A stretch of 64,000 nucleotides of DNA from Cognatilysobacter tabacisoli (GCF_003586305.1 NZ_QXJI01000004.1:124001-188000); one strand, 5' to 3'; positions 1 through 9,112 are shown, counted from the first letter of the stretch. Made by a program: numbers and translations. The notes: generated from the letters alone by a model not told the origin.

Positions 1-11
1 CCGAGAACGCG

Positions 12-36
12 GGCGGGCCGGCACTGCCGGCCCGCC
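12..36 (-). terminator. Terminator-like hairpin after the first gene
   Basis: Perfect 11-bp GC inverted repeat (12-22 with 26-36, loop ACT) lying 26 bases beyond the stop of the minus-strand gene at 63-677. There is no U-tract, which is common for hairpin terminators in GC-rich genomes. It probably ends that transcript; this is inferred from position and structure only. Confidence 0.5.
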
Positions 37-62
37 GCGTCGTCAGCCGATGGCGCGGTCGG

Positions 63-677
63 TCAGCGCCAGACGCGATCGGGCATGACGTCGGCGCACG
101 GCGAGGCGCTGCCGGCCGGCATCATCTGCTGCAGCATCTGCGCCATCTGCCGCGCGTAGGCATCGGCGTCGGCTTCGGTCGACGTGCTGCGCTTCATTGC
201 CACGCCGGCGCACGCGGCCCACACCTGCACGTTGGCCGAGTCGGTCTCGATGCGCGCGGCGTAGGACTCGGCCAGTGCCTCCCAGCGTCCGCTTTCGGCC
301 GACTCGACGATCGCATCGGCGCCGCCGGACATCAGCACCAGCCGCGAGCCGACGTTGCCCGGCACATCGGGCTTGAACGCCTCGATCGTGCGCGCATCGA
401 GGTAGCGGATGCCGTAGTTGGTCTGGGTGTTGTCGTTGTAGAAGTGGAACTCGTCGTCGTCGATGCGCGCGTACGGCGAGCGCTTGTTCGGCTCGACGAC
501 CACCAGCCCGTCGCCGTCGCGCTGGACGTCGATCGTGTAGCTGCCGCCTTCGAGCATGTAGGTGCCCGGGGTGACGTCGGCGGCGAGCGCGGCCGGCGTG
601 GCGCAGGCGGTGAGCAGTGCGAGCGCGAGTGCGGCGCGCGGCGCGGCGATCCGCGCGCGCGGATGGAGCTTCAGCAT
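63..677 (-). CDS. Hypothetical secreted protein
   Basis: A 204-residue protein with a basic N-terminus and a hydrophobic stretch at about residues 12-32 ending ALA, which looks like a signal peptide; a cysteine at 25 lies inside that stretch without a proper lipobox. The remainder is soluble, and its first half has short alternating hydrophobic strands (an 'Y-M-L-E-G-G-S-Y-T-I-D-V' type pattern) suggesting a small beta domain, followed by a helical C-terminal part rich in Met and Gln. I do not recognise the family. It stands alone, followed by a hairpin and divergent from the M64 peptidase gene. Likely periplasmic or exported. Confidence 0.7.
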   Translation of the reverse strand: MLKLHPRARIAAPRAALALALLTACATPAALAADVTPGTYMLEGGSYTIDVQRDGDGLVVVEPNKRSPYARIDDDEFHFYNDNTQTNYGIRYLDARTIEAFKPDVPGNVGSRLVLMSGGADAIVESAESGRWEALAESYAARIETDSANVQVWAACAGVAMKRSTSTEADADAYARQMAQMLQQMMPAGSASPCADVMPDRVWR

Positions 678-839
678 GGTGTCCCCCTATGGACTGGCGT
701 GCCCGCGCGGCGCAGCCGCGCGTGGCCCGGCCACGGTGCGGCCCGCGGCGGCCGCCGGCAAGTGCCGGAGCCGCGGAAGGCGACCGCCGCCGGCGCCGCT
801 GCTAGGCTCGGATGAGTTTCTCGACGGCCGGAGCACCGC

Positions 840-2240
840 ATGACCCGTTTCCAGTTCCTGCTCGCCGCGCTGCTGGCGCTGTGCAGCGCCGGTGCGCTGG
901 CCGCGCCGCCGGCGACGCTGCGCGTCGACCTGCAGCACGGCGGTGACGCGACCGCGGAGCACTACGCGCTCGAGCGGGTCGTGGTCGAGCCGCTGCCGTG
1001 GCCGGGCCACCCGCAGCGCGCGATCGACACGACCAACCGCGGCAGCCAGAAGTTCGAGGTGGCCGACGCGGCCAGCGGCCGGGTGCTGTACTCGCGTGGC
1101 TACTCGACGGTGTTCGGCGAATGGCGCACGACCGACGAGGCCAAGGGCCTGCAGCGCAGCTTCCAGGAGTCGCTGCGCTTCCCGATGCCGGACGCGCCGG
1201 TGCGGGTGACCGTGTTCGGCCGCGACGCCGCCAACGCGTTCGCGCCGCAGTGGTCGGTGACGGTCGATCCGAAGGCGCTCGACGTCGAGCGCGGCGTGCC
1301 GGCGGCGGTCAAGCCCATCGCGATCCGCACCAGCGGCGACCCGGCCGACAAGGTCGACCTGCTGCTGCTCGGCGACGGCTACACCGCGGCGGAGCTGGGT
1401 GCGTTCGAGGCGCGGGCGCGCGAGCTGTCCGACTACCTGTTCAGCGTGTCGCCGTTCAAGGAGCGCGCGGCCGACTTCAACGTGTGGGCGCTGGCGCGGC
1501 CGGTGCCGGAGTCCGGCATCAGCCGGCCGTCGACCGGCGTGCAGCGCGCGACGTCGACCGGCGCGCGCTACGACATCTTCGGCAGCGAGCGCTACATCCT
1601 GACCCTCGACAACCGCGCGTTCCGCGAGCTGGCGCAGCACGCGCCGTACGAGTTCGTCGAGATCATGGTCAACGGCGAGACCTACGGCGGCGGTGGGATC
1701 TTCGGCCAGTTCAGTACCGTCGCGGCCAACAACGACTGGCGCAACTACCTGTTCGTGCACGAGTTTGGCCACCACTTCGCCGGGCTGGCCGACGAGTACT
1801 ACACCTCGCCGGTCGCCTACGCCGCGGCCGACACGCCGACGGTCGAGCCGTGGGAGCCGAACGTGACCGCGCTGCTCGATCCGGCGCGGCCGAAGTGGCG
1901 CGTGGATGCCGCCACGCCGGTGCCGACGCCGTGGCCCAAGGGGCGGTTCGAGGCGTACCAGAAGCAGTACCAGGCGCGGCGCGCGCAGCTTCGCGCCGAG
2001 CGCCGGCCGGAGTCCGAGATGAGCGCGCTGTTGCGTGAGGAGCGCGACTTCACCGCGCGGCTGTTCGCCCATGCGCCGCACCGCGACGCGGTCGGTGCGT
2101 TCCAGGGCGCCAACTACTCGGCGACCGGGTACTACCGCCCGCAGCTGGAGTGCCTGATGTTCACCCGCAGCGAAACGTTCTGCGACGTGTGCAGCGACGC
2201 GATCGGCGAGATCATCGACCTCTACAGCCGCGCGCCGTAG
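840..2240 (+). CDS. Secreted M64 (IgA peptidase-like) zinc metallopeptidase
   Basis: A 466-residue secreted peptidase. Residues 1-21 form a signal peptide ending in GALAA. An N-terminal beta domain (about 22-150) precedes the catalytic domain, as in M64-family proteins. The zinc-binding motif HEFGHHFAGLAD starts at His307, giving ligands His307 and His311 with Glu308 as the catalytic base and Asp318 as the likely third ligand of the extended HExxHxxGxxD-type motif. Two cysteines near 'CLM...FCDVCSDAI' may form disulfides near the C-terminus. The family includes IgA-cleaving enzymes of gut bacteria, but here the substrate is unknown and a general extracellular protein-degrading role is more likely. 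It is a single-gene unit ending before a strong hairpin. Confidence 0.88.
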   Translation: MTRFQFLLAALLALCSAGALAAPPATLRVDLQHGGDATAEHYALERVVVEPLPWPGHPQRAIDTTNRGSQKFEVADAASGRVLYSRGYSTVFGEWRTTDEAKGLQRSFQESLRFPMPDAPVRVTVFGRDAANAFAPQWSVTVDPKALDVERGVPAAVKPIAIRTSGDPADKVDLLLLGDGYTAAELGAFEARARELSDYLFSVSPFKERAADFNVWALARPVPESGISRPSTGVQRATSTGARYDIFGSERYILTLDNRAFRELAQHAPYEFVEIMVNGETYGGGGIFGQFSTVAANNDWRNYLFVHEFGHHFAGLADEYYTSPVAYAAADTPTVEPWEPNVTALLDPARPKWRVDAATPVPTPWPKGRFEAYQKQYQARRAQLRAERRPESEMSALLREERDFTARLFAHAPHRDAVGAFQGANYSATGYYRPQLECLMFTRSETFCDVCSDAIGEIIDLYSRAP

Positions 2241-2273
2241 CGGGGGTCAACATCGTTCCAGTGCCAGACAAGA

Positions 2274-2297
2274 CGAAGGCCCCGGGAGGGGCCTTCG
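2274..2297. terminator. Bidirectional terminator-like hairpin
   Basis: Perfect 10-bp stem (CGAAGGCCCC / GGGGCCTTCG, loop GGGA) between the convergent M64 peptidase and RcnB-like genes. It lacks a U-tract but is placed to end both transcripts. Confidence 0.6.
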
Positions 2298-2372
2298 GTG
2301 CGCAGGGGGAGGGTCCGCGCGGTGAAGCGGCGGCTGCGCGGGTCCGTCGACCCGCGTGCCCGTGGTTTCGCG

Positions 2373-2738
2373 TCAGTAGCCGAGCGCGTTGGCGATCACG
2401 CCGGTGGCGATGTTGACCAGCAGGTAGCGGTCGTCCATCGGGCGCACCCAGCGGTAGCCGGCCGGCGGCGTCGTCAGCTGGTAGGCGCGGTAATCGTCGA
2501 CGTAGTAGCGCTCGTCGATGTTCGTCCACACCACGCGGTCGCCGCGCTTGTACTGCTGCTTGTACCAGCCCAGGTGCAGGCCGTTGTCGCCCTTCATGGC
2601 GGCGGCGTGCGGGCCCTTGCCGTGGTGGCCCTTGTGTCCCTTGTGGCCCTTGCCGTCGCCGGCCAGCGCGGGGCTCGCGGCAAACGCGAGCGTGGCCAGC
2701 ACGGCGGCGATCGGGGTGAGGCGGGTCATCCGGTTCAT
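2373..2738 (-). CDS. RcnB-like periplasmic protein, Lys/His-rich
   Basis: A 121-residue protein with a signal peptide (residues 1-26, ending ALA), then a Gly-His-Lys-rich segment (KGHKGHKGHHGKG) and a compact C-terminal domain with the family pattern G..V....DERYYVDDY..Y.L..PP.GYRWV....DR.LLV.IATG.I. RcnB of E. coli is a periplasmic protein needed for nickel and cobalt homeostasis, so metal handling is a fair guess, though many RcnB-like proteins have no assigned function. A second family member sits at 47460-47789. The start has a good ribosome-binding site (AAGGAG, 7-8 bases upstream). Confidence 0.82.
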   Translation of the reverse strand: MNRMTRLTPIAAVLATLAFAASPALAGDGKGHKGHKGHHGKGPHAAAMKGDNGLHLGWYKQQYKRGDRVVWTNIDERYYVDDYRAYQLTTPPAGYRWVRPMDDRYLLVNIATGVIANALGY

Positions 2739-2930
2739 GGCGAAGTGCTCCTTCGTCGAGGTGTGCGACGCACGCTACGGGCCGGCCGGTGAAGGCGAGC
2801 GCAGCGCGCGCTGAACCCCGCGCAACAGTTCAGGCTCGCGAGCGGGGCGTGAGCGAACGCGGTACGCCTGTCGAGGCGCTCGGCGGTACGCCGTGACGTG
2901 GCATGCACCGGGTTCTGCAATGATCGCCCC

Positions 2931-4124
2931 ATGACGACTTCGCACACCGCCTCCCTTCCGCCCCAGCGCGTGGCCGATGACCTGCGTGGACTGGGCCGCC
3001 TCGCCGTCGACGGCGTCACCGGCGTCGCCGGCCTGGTCGAATCGATGCACGCCGCGGTGCTGCACGCGCCGGCGTGGATCGGGCGCCCCGCGCCGCGCAA
3101 GACGCGCGGCGTCAGCCGCCTGGTCTACCGCAGCGTGCACGGCGTCGCGCGGCTGGTCGGCCACGGCGTCGACCGCTCGCTGGCCGGCATCGCGCCGCTG
3201 CTCGGCGAAGCGCGCTCGACGCCGCGCCGCGAGGCGCTGCGCTCGGCGATCAACGGCGTGCTCGGCGACCACCTCGAGGCCAGCGGCAACCCGCTGGCGA
3301 TCCGCATGCAGCTGCGCCGCGACGGCGTGCCGCTGCCGCTGTCGCGGCGCGCGCTGGCCGCGCGCCTGCCGCACGCGACCGGCAAGGTCGTGGTGCAGGT
3401 GCACGGACTGTGCATGAACGACCTGCAGTGGACCGCCGGCGGCCACGACCACGGCCTGGCGCTCGAACGCGACCTGGCGCGCACCGCGGTGCAGCTGCAC
3501 TACAACACCGGCCGCCCGCTGGCGGCGAACGGTCGCGAGTTCGCACGGCTCCTCGAGCGCCTGCTGAAGGCGTGGCCGGTGCCGGTGCAGGAGGTCACGC
3601 TGCTGTGCCACAGCATGGGCGGGCTGGTCACGCGCAATGCGCTCGATCACGCATTCGCCAGGCGCCTGCGCTGGTCCACCCTGCCGATCCGCGCGGTGTT
3701 CCTCGGCACGCCGCACCACGGCGCGCCGCTGGAGCGCGCCGGGCGCTGGGCGGAGCGATTGATCGGGCTCAGCCCGTACAGCGCGCCGTTCGCGCGGCTG
3801 GCGAAGCTGCGCAGCGCCGGCATTCAGGACCTGCGCCACGGCGTGCTCGACGACGTCGGCAAGCCGCTGCCGCTGCCGCCGGCCGTGCGCGCGTACGCGA
3901 TCGCGTCGACGACGCTGCCGCAGGCCGCGGCCGAGCACGAGGTGCACCACCTGGTCGGCGACGGGCTGGTGCCGGTCGACAGCGCGCTGGGCCAGCACGC
4001 TGATCCGGCGCTGGACCTGCGCATTCCGCGGCAGCGCCGCTGGGTCGCGCACGGGGTGAACCACTTCGACCTGCTGTCGAACGCGCAGGTATACGAGCGC
4101 ATCGCCCGCTGGCTGAAGCGCTGA
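2931..4124 (+). CDS. Alpha/beta-hydrolase (lipase/esterase, PGAP1-like)
   Basis: A 397-residue alpha/beta-hydrolase without a signal peptide. I start it at the ATG at 2931 rather than the in-frame GTG at 2898, because the latter adds eleven unconserved-looking residues. The nucleophile elbow is C-H-S-M-G-G with Ser228; the usual first glycine of GxSxG is Cys226. The preceding segment 'VVVQVHGLCMNDLQW' is the oxyanion-hole strand, and His and Asp candidates follow in 'HLVGDGLVPVDSALG' and 'HGVNHFDLLS'. These features match lipases and PGAP1-like esterases. Substrate unknown. It is followed by a hairpin shared with the convergent DUF4142 gene. Confidence 0.85.
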   Translation: MTTSHTASLPPQRVADDLRGLGRLAVDGVTGVAGLVESMHAAVLHAPAWIGRPAPRKTRGVSRLVYRSVHGVARLVGHGVDRSLAGIAPLLGEARSTPRREALRSAINGVLGDHLEASGNPLAIRMQLRRDGVPLPLSRRALAARLPHATGKVVVQVHGLCMNDLQWTAGGHDHGLALERDLARTAVQLHYNTGRPLAANGREFARLLERLLKAWPVPVQEVTLLCHSMGGLVTRNALDHAFARRLRWSTLPIRAVFLGTPHHGAPLERAGRWAERLIGLSPYSAPFARLAKLRSAGIQDLRHGVLDDVGKPLPLPPAVRAYAIASTTLPQAAAEHEVHHLVGDGLVPVDSALGQHADPALDLRIPRQRRWVAHGVNHFDLLSNAQVYERIARWLKR

Positions 4125-4136
4125 GCCGCCGCGCTT

Positions 4137-4156
4137 CGGCCCGCGCGAGCGGGCCG
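4137..4156. terminator. Terminator-like hairpin between convergent genes
   Basis: Perfect 8-bp stem (CGGCCCGC / GCGGGCCG, loop GCGA) between the hydrolase gene (plus) and the DUF4142 gene (minus). No U-tract. Confidence 0.5.
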
Positions 4157-4184
4157 GGGTCGTGCGTCGTGGTGAGGCGCGACG

Positions 4185-4781
4185 CTACAGCGTTTCGGCG
4201 ATCAGTTTCGCGCGCAGCGCGTTGAGCTTGTCGACGTGGCCGCGCAGCGTCGGCAGCGTGGCGCTGGCGAAGTCGCGCACCGTGGTCGACCTGGCGTTGG
4301 CGGCCTCGCGCTCGAAGTCGGTGATCACCTGCGCGTGCACGGCGACCATGTGGTCGAGCCACTGCCGGTCGAACGCGGCGCCGCTGGCGCTGGACAGCGA
4401 CTGCAGCCGCGCGCGCGTCGCCGCCTCCGCGGCGGGCGGGTCGCCGGCGCCGGTCTGGGCCAGCCGGGTGTTCAAAGCGGCGAGGTCGCTGCCGATCTGG
4501 CCGGCGAGCTCGCGCACGTCGACCGCGTCGGCCTGCTCGCGCGCCAGTTCGACCGCCGCAAGCGCGCGTTCGCTGTCGCCGAGCGCGCGGGTCAGGAACG
4601 CACGGTCGTCCGCGGTCACGGTCGCCGGCGATTCGGCGGTGGTCGGGGTGTCGACGTCGGTGCTCGGCGCGGACGTGGTCGAGACCGGCGTTTCCGGCGG
4701 CGGGATCGTCTGCGCGGCGGCGGGGGCGCACAGCAGCGCCAGCGAGGTGGCCAGCACGAGCGCGGCAGGCAGGCGGGTCAT
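4185..4781 (-). CDS. DUF4142 secreted protein
   Basis: A 198-residue protein with a clear signal peptide (residues 1-23, ending AAAQT), a Pro/Thr/Ser linker (about 24-55) and a four-helix domain. The pattern 'DRAFLTRALGDSERALAAVELAREQA' and 'AFDRQWLDHMVAVHAQVITDFEREA' is typical of DUF4142, a ferritin-like exported family that sometimes occurs in stress regulons. Metal binding by this copy cannot be judged from the sequence. It is a single gene convergent with the hydrolase and divergent from msrB. Confidence 0.85.
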   Translation of the reverse strand: MTRLPAALVLATSLALLCAPAAAQTIPPPETPVSTTSAPSTDVDTPTTAESPATVTADDRAFLTRALGDSERALAAVELAREQADAVDVRELAGQIGSDLAALNTRLAQTGAGDPPAAEAATRARLQSLSSASGAAFDRQWLDHMVAVHAQVITDFEREAANARSTTVRDFASATLPTLRGHVDKLNALRAKLIAETL

Positions 4782-4992
4782 GGTCGGCTCCGGATCGGCA
4801 ACGGGTGCAGACGATTACCGGTGCGTCGTCGCGAACGGGGCGTGACAGGGCCTTGAGTGCGCGCGAACGGTTCGGGCGCCGTTCGCGCTTGTCGCGATCG
4901 CCGTCACGCCGGCCCCGCGCCATTGGACTGGCCGGGGCCGGCCCCATCTTGAACGCTGCCGCGGCGCCCGCGGTCCGATGCCAGGAGCCCCC

Positions 4993-5442
<450 letters not shown>

Positions 5443-5505
5443 GCGGCGCGATCGGGCGGCGGCGGGCGCGACCGGACGGCGGCGCCCTCCGGTTGCGCCC
5501 TGTGC

Positions 5506-7392
5506 TCATTGCAGCGCTTCGGCCTTGCCGCTGGCGATTGCTTCGTCGATCAGCGCGCGCGACTTCTCGTCGGCCTCGCGACTCATCTCGCCCAGCCGCG
5601 CGCCGAGCGCGCCGGCCTGCTCGCCGAGCGCCTGCATCGGCTTAGACGCGGCTTCCATCTCGCGGCCCAGTGCGGCCATCGGCTCGGCGGTCGCCACCAT
5701 CCGGTTGCTGTGCTGCTGCACCTGCGCCATCAGCGGCCGCATTGCCTCCTGCTTCGCCAGCATCTGCGCCTGTAGCGCGGCGACCTGGCGCTGGTAGGCC
5801 TGCACGTCGGCCTCGCTGCCGCCGTCGCGGGCGCCGGCCATGGTCCGCGCGGCCTGCTCCATCTGCTCGCCGAGCTCGGCCTGCTCCTCGCCGAGCGCCT
5901 CGATCTGCCCGTGCAGTGCCTCGAGCCGCCCGGTGTCCGGCTCGTGGCTGGCGGCCAGCGCCTCCATGCGCCGGGCGAGCGATTCCATCTGCGCCTCGTG
6001 CGGCGCCATGCGCTGTTCGAACGCGCGCATCTGCTGGTGCAGCGGCTCGATCGGCTGCCAGGCCGCGTCGATGCGCGCGAGCACGGCGGGGTCGCGGATC
6101 AGGTAGCGCCGGTCGCCGCGGCGCGCCCACACGAAGTCGCCCTTCTCGCGGCTGCGCCAGCGCTCCACTTCGGCGCGATCGGCGTCGCTGCCGACCGTGT
6201 GCAGGCCGTCCCGGCCGGCGCGCACGACCGCGTAGCCGCCGTCGTCGCGGCTGGACACCGCGCTGCCGGTGGCGGTGGTCGTGGTCGTCACCGACGCGGT
6301 GGTGGCGGTGATCGCCAGCGGCGCGGTGCGCATGTTGATCGCCGCCGACGGCGCGGCGGGCTGCGGCCGGGTCTGCGCATAGGCGACGACGCAGACTGCG
6401 CACGCCCCGAGCAGCGGCACGGCGAAGCGCCAGTTCAACGGCGTGGGGGCGGGGCGGAGCAGGCGCTGGATGCGTGACATGAGGTGTCCTCCTTGTGCCG
6501 CGGGGGCGGGGTGGGCCGCGAGCGGGCCCGGGGTGTTGGCGCGAAAACGGTCGAGTTCGTGCAGCGCACGCGCCAAGCGGCGCGGGTCAGCGAGCGCGCC
6601 GGCCGCGAGGTCGTCGGCGATCTGTTCGCGTTCGACGCGGATCGCGCGCGACAGCCACCAGACCACCGGGTGGTAGAACAGCAGCGCTTCGACCGCGTGC
6701 TGGACGAGGTTGACCAGGTAGTCGTGGCGCCGGATGTGCGCGAGCTCATGCGCGAGCAGCGCCTCGACCAGGTCGGTCGGCAGGCGGGCCAGCAGCGCGG
6801 CCGGCACCACCACGATCGGACGCCACCATCCGGCGGCCAGCGGGCCGTCGCCGTCGTCGCCGATCCGCAACGTCACCGCGCGATCCAGGCCGATGCGCCG
6901 GGCCAGGCCGTCGAGCCGCTGCTGCCAGGCGGTGTCGGCCGGCGTCGCGCGGCCGAGCCGGCCGACCCATGCCAGCCCGGCGAACAGCCGCAGGACCAGC
7001 AGCGAGGCGCCTAACGACCAGAGCCCGACGATCCACGGCAGCCGGTCCTGCAGGTCCGGCCGGGAGCCGGACAGCGTGGGCAGCACCGGCGACAGCCGTG
7101 CCGCGGCCGCGCCCGCCTGGTCCGGCGGCAGCAGCGGCGCCGCGCCGGCGCGGGCCAGCGACAGCTCGTGCGCGAACTGCCACGCCGGCCACGCCACGCA
7201 CAGCGCCAGCGCCGCGCACGCCACCGCGTAGCGCGCCTGCGGCCGGGCGTTGCGCAGCAGCGCCAAGGACGCGGCGGCCAGCGCGCCGACCACGGCGCCC
7301 TGCCAGACGAAGTGCAGCAGGGTCCAGCCGAGCGCGCGCACCGCGGCGTCGAACCCGGGCAGCGCGGCGATGCCCACGGCGTCGGGATTCAT
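5506..7392 (-). CDS. M56 (BlaR1/MecR1-type) membrane metallopeptidase with coiled-coil sensor region
   Basis: A 628-residue protein encoded with the BlaI-type repressor just upstream (ATG/stop overlap of 4 bases). The N-terminal half is the M56 membrane peptidase: several hydrophobic helices (about 20-70, 105-125) and the zinc site HELAH at His215/Glu216/His219 with Glu256 in the downstream EREQIADD segment. A last membrane helix lies around 318-338. Instead of a beta-lactam-binding domain, the extracytoplasmic C-terminus (about 430-628) is a long Met/Glu/Gln-rich coiled coil. In BlaR1 systems the peptidase is switched on by the sensor domain and leads to repressor loss. Here the signal is unknown and unlikely to be a beta-lactam. 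Confidence 0.88.
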   Translation of the reverse strand: MNPDAVGIAALPGFDAAVRALGWTLLHFVWQGAVVGALAAASLALLRNARPQARYAVACAALALCVAWPAWQFAHELSLARAGAAPLLPPDQAGAAAARLSPVLPTLSGSRPDLQDRLPWIVGLWSLGASLLVLRLFAGLAWVGRLGRATPADTAWQQRLDGLARRIGLDRAVTLRIGDDGDGPLAAGWWRPIVVVPAALLARLPTDLVEALLAHELAHIRRHDYLVNLVQHAVEALLFYHPVVWWLSRAIRVEREQIADDLAAGALADPRRLARALHELDRFRANTPGPLAAHPAPAAQGGHLMSRIQRLLRPAPTPLNWRFAVPLLGACAVCVVAYAQTRPQPAAPSAAINMRTAPLAITATTASVTTTTTATGSAVSSRDDGGYAVVRAGRDGLHTVGSDADRAEVERWRSREKGDFVWARRGDRRYLIRDPAVLARIDAAWQPIEPLHQQMRAFEQRMAPHEAQMESLARRMEALAASHEPDTGRLEALHGQIEALGEEQAELGEQMEQAARTMAGARDGGSEADVQAYQRQVAALQAQMLAKQEAMRPLMAQVQQHSNRMVATAEPMAALGREMEAASKPMQALGEQAGALGARLGEMSREADEKSRALIDEAIASGKAEALQ

Positions 7393-7772
7393 CGCTTGTC
7401 CTCATTGAGCAGGCGCTGGATCTCCTCGCGCTCCTTCGCGCTGACGTGGCCGCGCAGCGCGGCCATCACCAGCTCCTTGCCGGAGCCGGCGAACGCCTTG
7501 TGGATCAGGTCCTTCAGCAGCCGCGTGCGCAGCGAGTCCTGCGCCTGCGCCGGCGCGTAGACGTGCGAGCGCTGGCTCTCGTCGCGCTGCAGTAAGCCCT
7601 TGCCGTGCATCACCTGCATCAGCCGCAGCACGGTCGCGTAGGTGGTTTCCGGGCGTTCCTTCTGCACCGCCTCGTGGACCTGCTTGACCGTCGCCGCGCC
7701 GAGCGGCCACAGCGTGCGCAGCAGGTCGAGTTCGGCGGCTGTCGGTTTCGGCGCGGGGGTCGGCTTGGTCAT
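7389..7772 (-). CDS. BlaI/MecI/CopY-family transcriptional repressor
   Basis: A 127-residue winged-helix repressor of the BlaI family. The N-terminal part reads 'PTAAELDLLRTLWPLGAATVKQVHEAV' followed by 'TTYATVLRLMQVMHGKGLLQRDE', the standard recognition-helix region, and the C-terminal helices provide dimerisation. It is the first gene of a two-gene operon with the M56 peptidase. It most likely represses its own operon through the inverted repeats at 7817-7847, 45-75 bases upstream of its start. Confidence 0.92.
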   Translation of the reverse strand: MTKPTPAPKPTAAELDLLRTLWPLGAATVKQVHEAVQKERPETTYATVLRLMQVMHGKGLLQRDESQRSHVYAPAQAQDSLRTRLLKDLIHKAFAGSGKELVMAALRGHVSAKEREEIQRLLNEDKR

Positions 7773-7816
7773 CGGTTGGGCACGGGCGGCAGGCGACAGC
7801 GCCGATGCTGGACCGA

Positions 7817-7847
7817 CTAGACCGCTTTGTCTAGACCAATTGGTCTA
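7817..7847. promoter_or_regulatory. Double palindromic operator upstream of the BlaI/M56 operon
   Basis: Two overlapping inverted repeats: CTAGAC-N6-GTCTAG (7817-7834) and the perfect 16-bp palindrome TAGACCAATTGGTCTA (7832-7847). The half-site TAGAC(C) therefore occurs four times. The position just ahead of the repressor gene suggests an autoregulatory operator. The core differs from the TACA/TGTA operator of staphylococcal BlaI/MecI. Confidence 0.7.
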
Positions 7848-7920
7848 TGACTGATGGCAGGGTGGGCGCCCGGCGCCGGCATGCACCGCGGCGCGGATGC
7901 CGCGGCCCGCCGTGCCGACG

Positions 7921-9063
7921 TCAGGCCAACGGGGTCGTGGCGACCGTATCGTCGAGCGGCTGGTCGAGGCAGACGCGGTTGCGGCCGGCGGCCTTGGCCC
8001 GGTACACGGCCGCGTCGGCCGCGTGGTACAGCGCGTCGTCGTCGGCGTGGACGGCCGGGTCGAACTCGGCGATGCCGATGCTCGCCGTCAGCGTCAGCGT
8101 GCGGTTCTCGAGCGCGACCGGATGGCCGGCCAGGTCGATGCGGAAATGCTCGGCGCGGCGGAAGGCCGCGGCCAGGTCGTGGCCGGCCAGCACCACCGCG
8201 AACTCCTCGCCGCCGACCCGCGCGGCCAGGGCGCCATCGTCGTGGAAGGTGTTCTTCAGCCGCCCGGCGAGCACCTGCAGGCAGGCGTCGCCGACGACGT
8301 GGCCGTGGCTGTCGTTGATCCGCTTGAAGTGGTCGATGTCCAGCAGCAGCAGCGCCAGCGGCTCGCCGGTGGCGCCGGCTTGGCGCGTCGCCGCGGCGAG
8401 CGCGTCGTTGAACTGGCGGCGGTTGGCCAGTTCGGTCAGCGGGTCGATGCGGCTCTGCCGCGAGAACAGGTCGCGCTGGTTGCGCAGCTCCTGGTCGAGG
8501 TCGAGCCGCTGCTGGTACTCGGCGTATGCGCGCAGCAGCGAGATCGCCACGTAGACCAGGTAGATCACCATCATCAGCCCGTTGGCGCGGTGCTGGGGCA
8601 GCAGCCACATCAGCACCAGCCCGGGGGTGACCAGCAGGCCGACGCCGGCGAACGCGAACGCGCGGCGCATGCTGAAGGCGTGCGCGATCGCGGTGGCCAA
8701 GCCGAGGGTGAACAGCAGCGCGGTGGTCTGCGCGGCGCCGAACGCCGGTTCCCACGTCGTCCAGAAGAACAGTCCGCCCCACAGCGCGGTGGTCGCCAGC
8801 ACGATGCCCCAGTGCAGCTGCAGCCAGCGCGCGATCGCCGGACCGTCGCTGCCGTCGGGCAGCGGGCGGTGGACGAAGCGCCAGCTCGCCAGGCCGATGA
8901 ACGCTATCAGCAGCGCCCAGCTCGCGACCGGGGAGCGGGTGAACGCGTCCCCGTAGATCCCGACCAGCAGCCACGACGCGGCGTAGAACATTCCTCCGGT
9001 CAGCGCACGCTGATACGTGTCGGCCATTTCCTGGGTGAGCCGACGGGTCTGGACGGGAGTCAT
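7921..9063 (-). CDS. Membrane-bound diguanylate cyclase (GGDEF)
   Basis: A 380-residue protein. I start it at 9063 (MTPVQTRRL); the frame stays open further upstream but reads as low-complexity non-coding sequence. The N-terminal half (about 25-185) has five or six membrane helices, followed by a short coiled coil (EYQQRLDLDQELRNQRDLF) and a GGDEF domain (about 205-370). The active-site motif GGEEF is at 284-288, and 'LLLDIDHFKRINDSHGHVVGDACL' carries the conserved Asp and substrate-binding residues, so it should make c-di-GMP. The RxxD inhibitory site is not seen at its usual place. An inverted repeat lies just upstream at 9096-9112. Confidence 0.92.
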   Translation of the reverse strand: MTPVQTRRLTQEMADTYQRALTGGMFYAASWLLVGIYGDAFTRSPVASWALLIAFIGLASWRFVHRPLPDGSDGPAIARWLQLHWGIVLATTALWGGLFFWTTWEPAFGAAQTTALLFTLGLATAIAHAFSMRRAFAFAGVGLLVTPGLVLMWLLPQHRANGLMMVIYLVYVAISLLRAYAEYQQRLDLDQELRNQRDLFSRQSRIDPLTELANRRQFNDALAAATRQAGATGEPLALLLLDIDHFKRINDSHGHVVGDACLQVLAGRLKNTFHDDGALAARVGGEEFAVVLAGHDLAAAFRRAEHFRIDLAGHPVALENRTLTLTASIGIAEFDPAVHADDDALYHAADAAVYRAKAAGRNRVCLDQPLDDTVATTPLA

Positions 9064-9095
9064 CCGCGCACAATACGCACGCGCACGCGAAATTG

Positions 9096-9112
9096 AGGTG
9101 TTGGTCACACCT
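9096..9112. promoter_or_regulatory. Inverted repeat upstream of the GGDEF gene
   Basis: AGGTGT-N5-ACACCT, perfect 6-bp arms, 33-49 bases upstream of the GGDEF start and in the divergent space shared with the cupin gene. A possible operator; no regulator is assigned. Confidence 0.35.

Noticed and set aside
5506-7772. A beta-lactam resistance regulator pair (BlaR1/BlaI) with a beta-lactamase
   Set aside because: The sensor has no penicillin-binding domain and no beta-lactamase gene is nearby. The pair is called only BlaI/M56 type.
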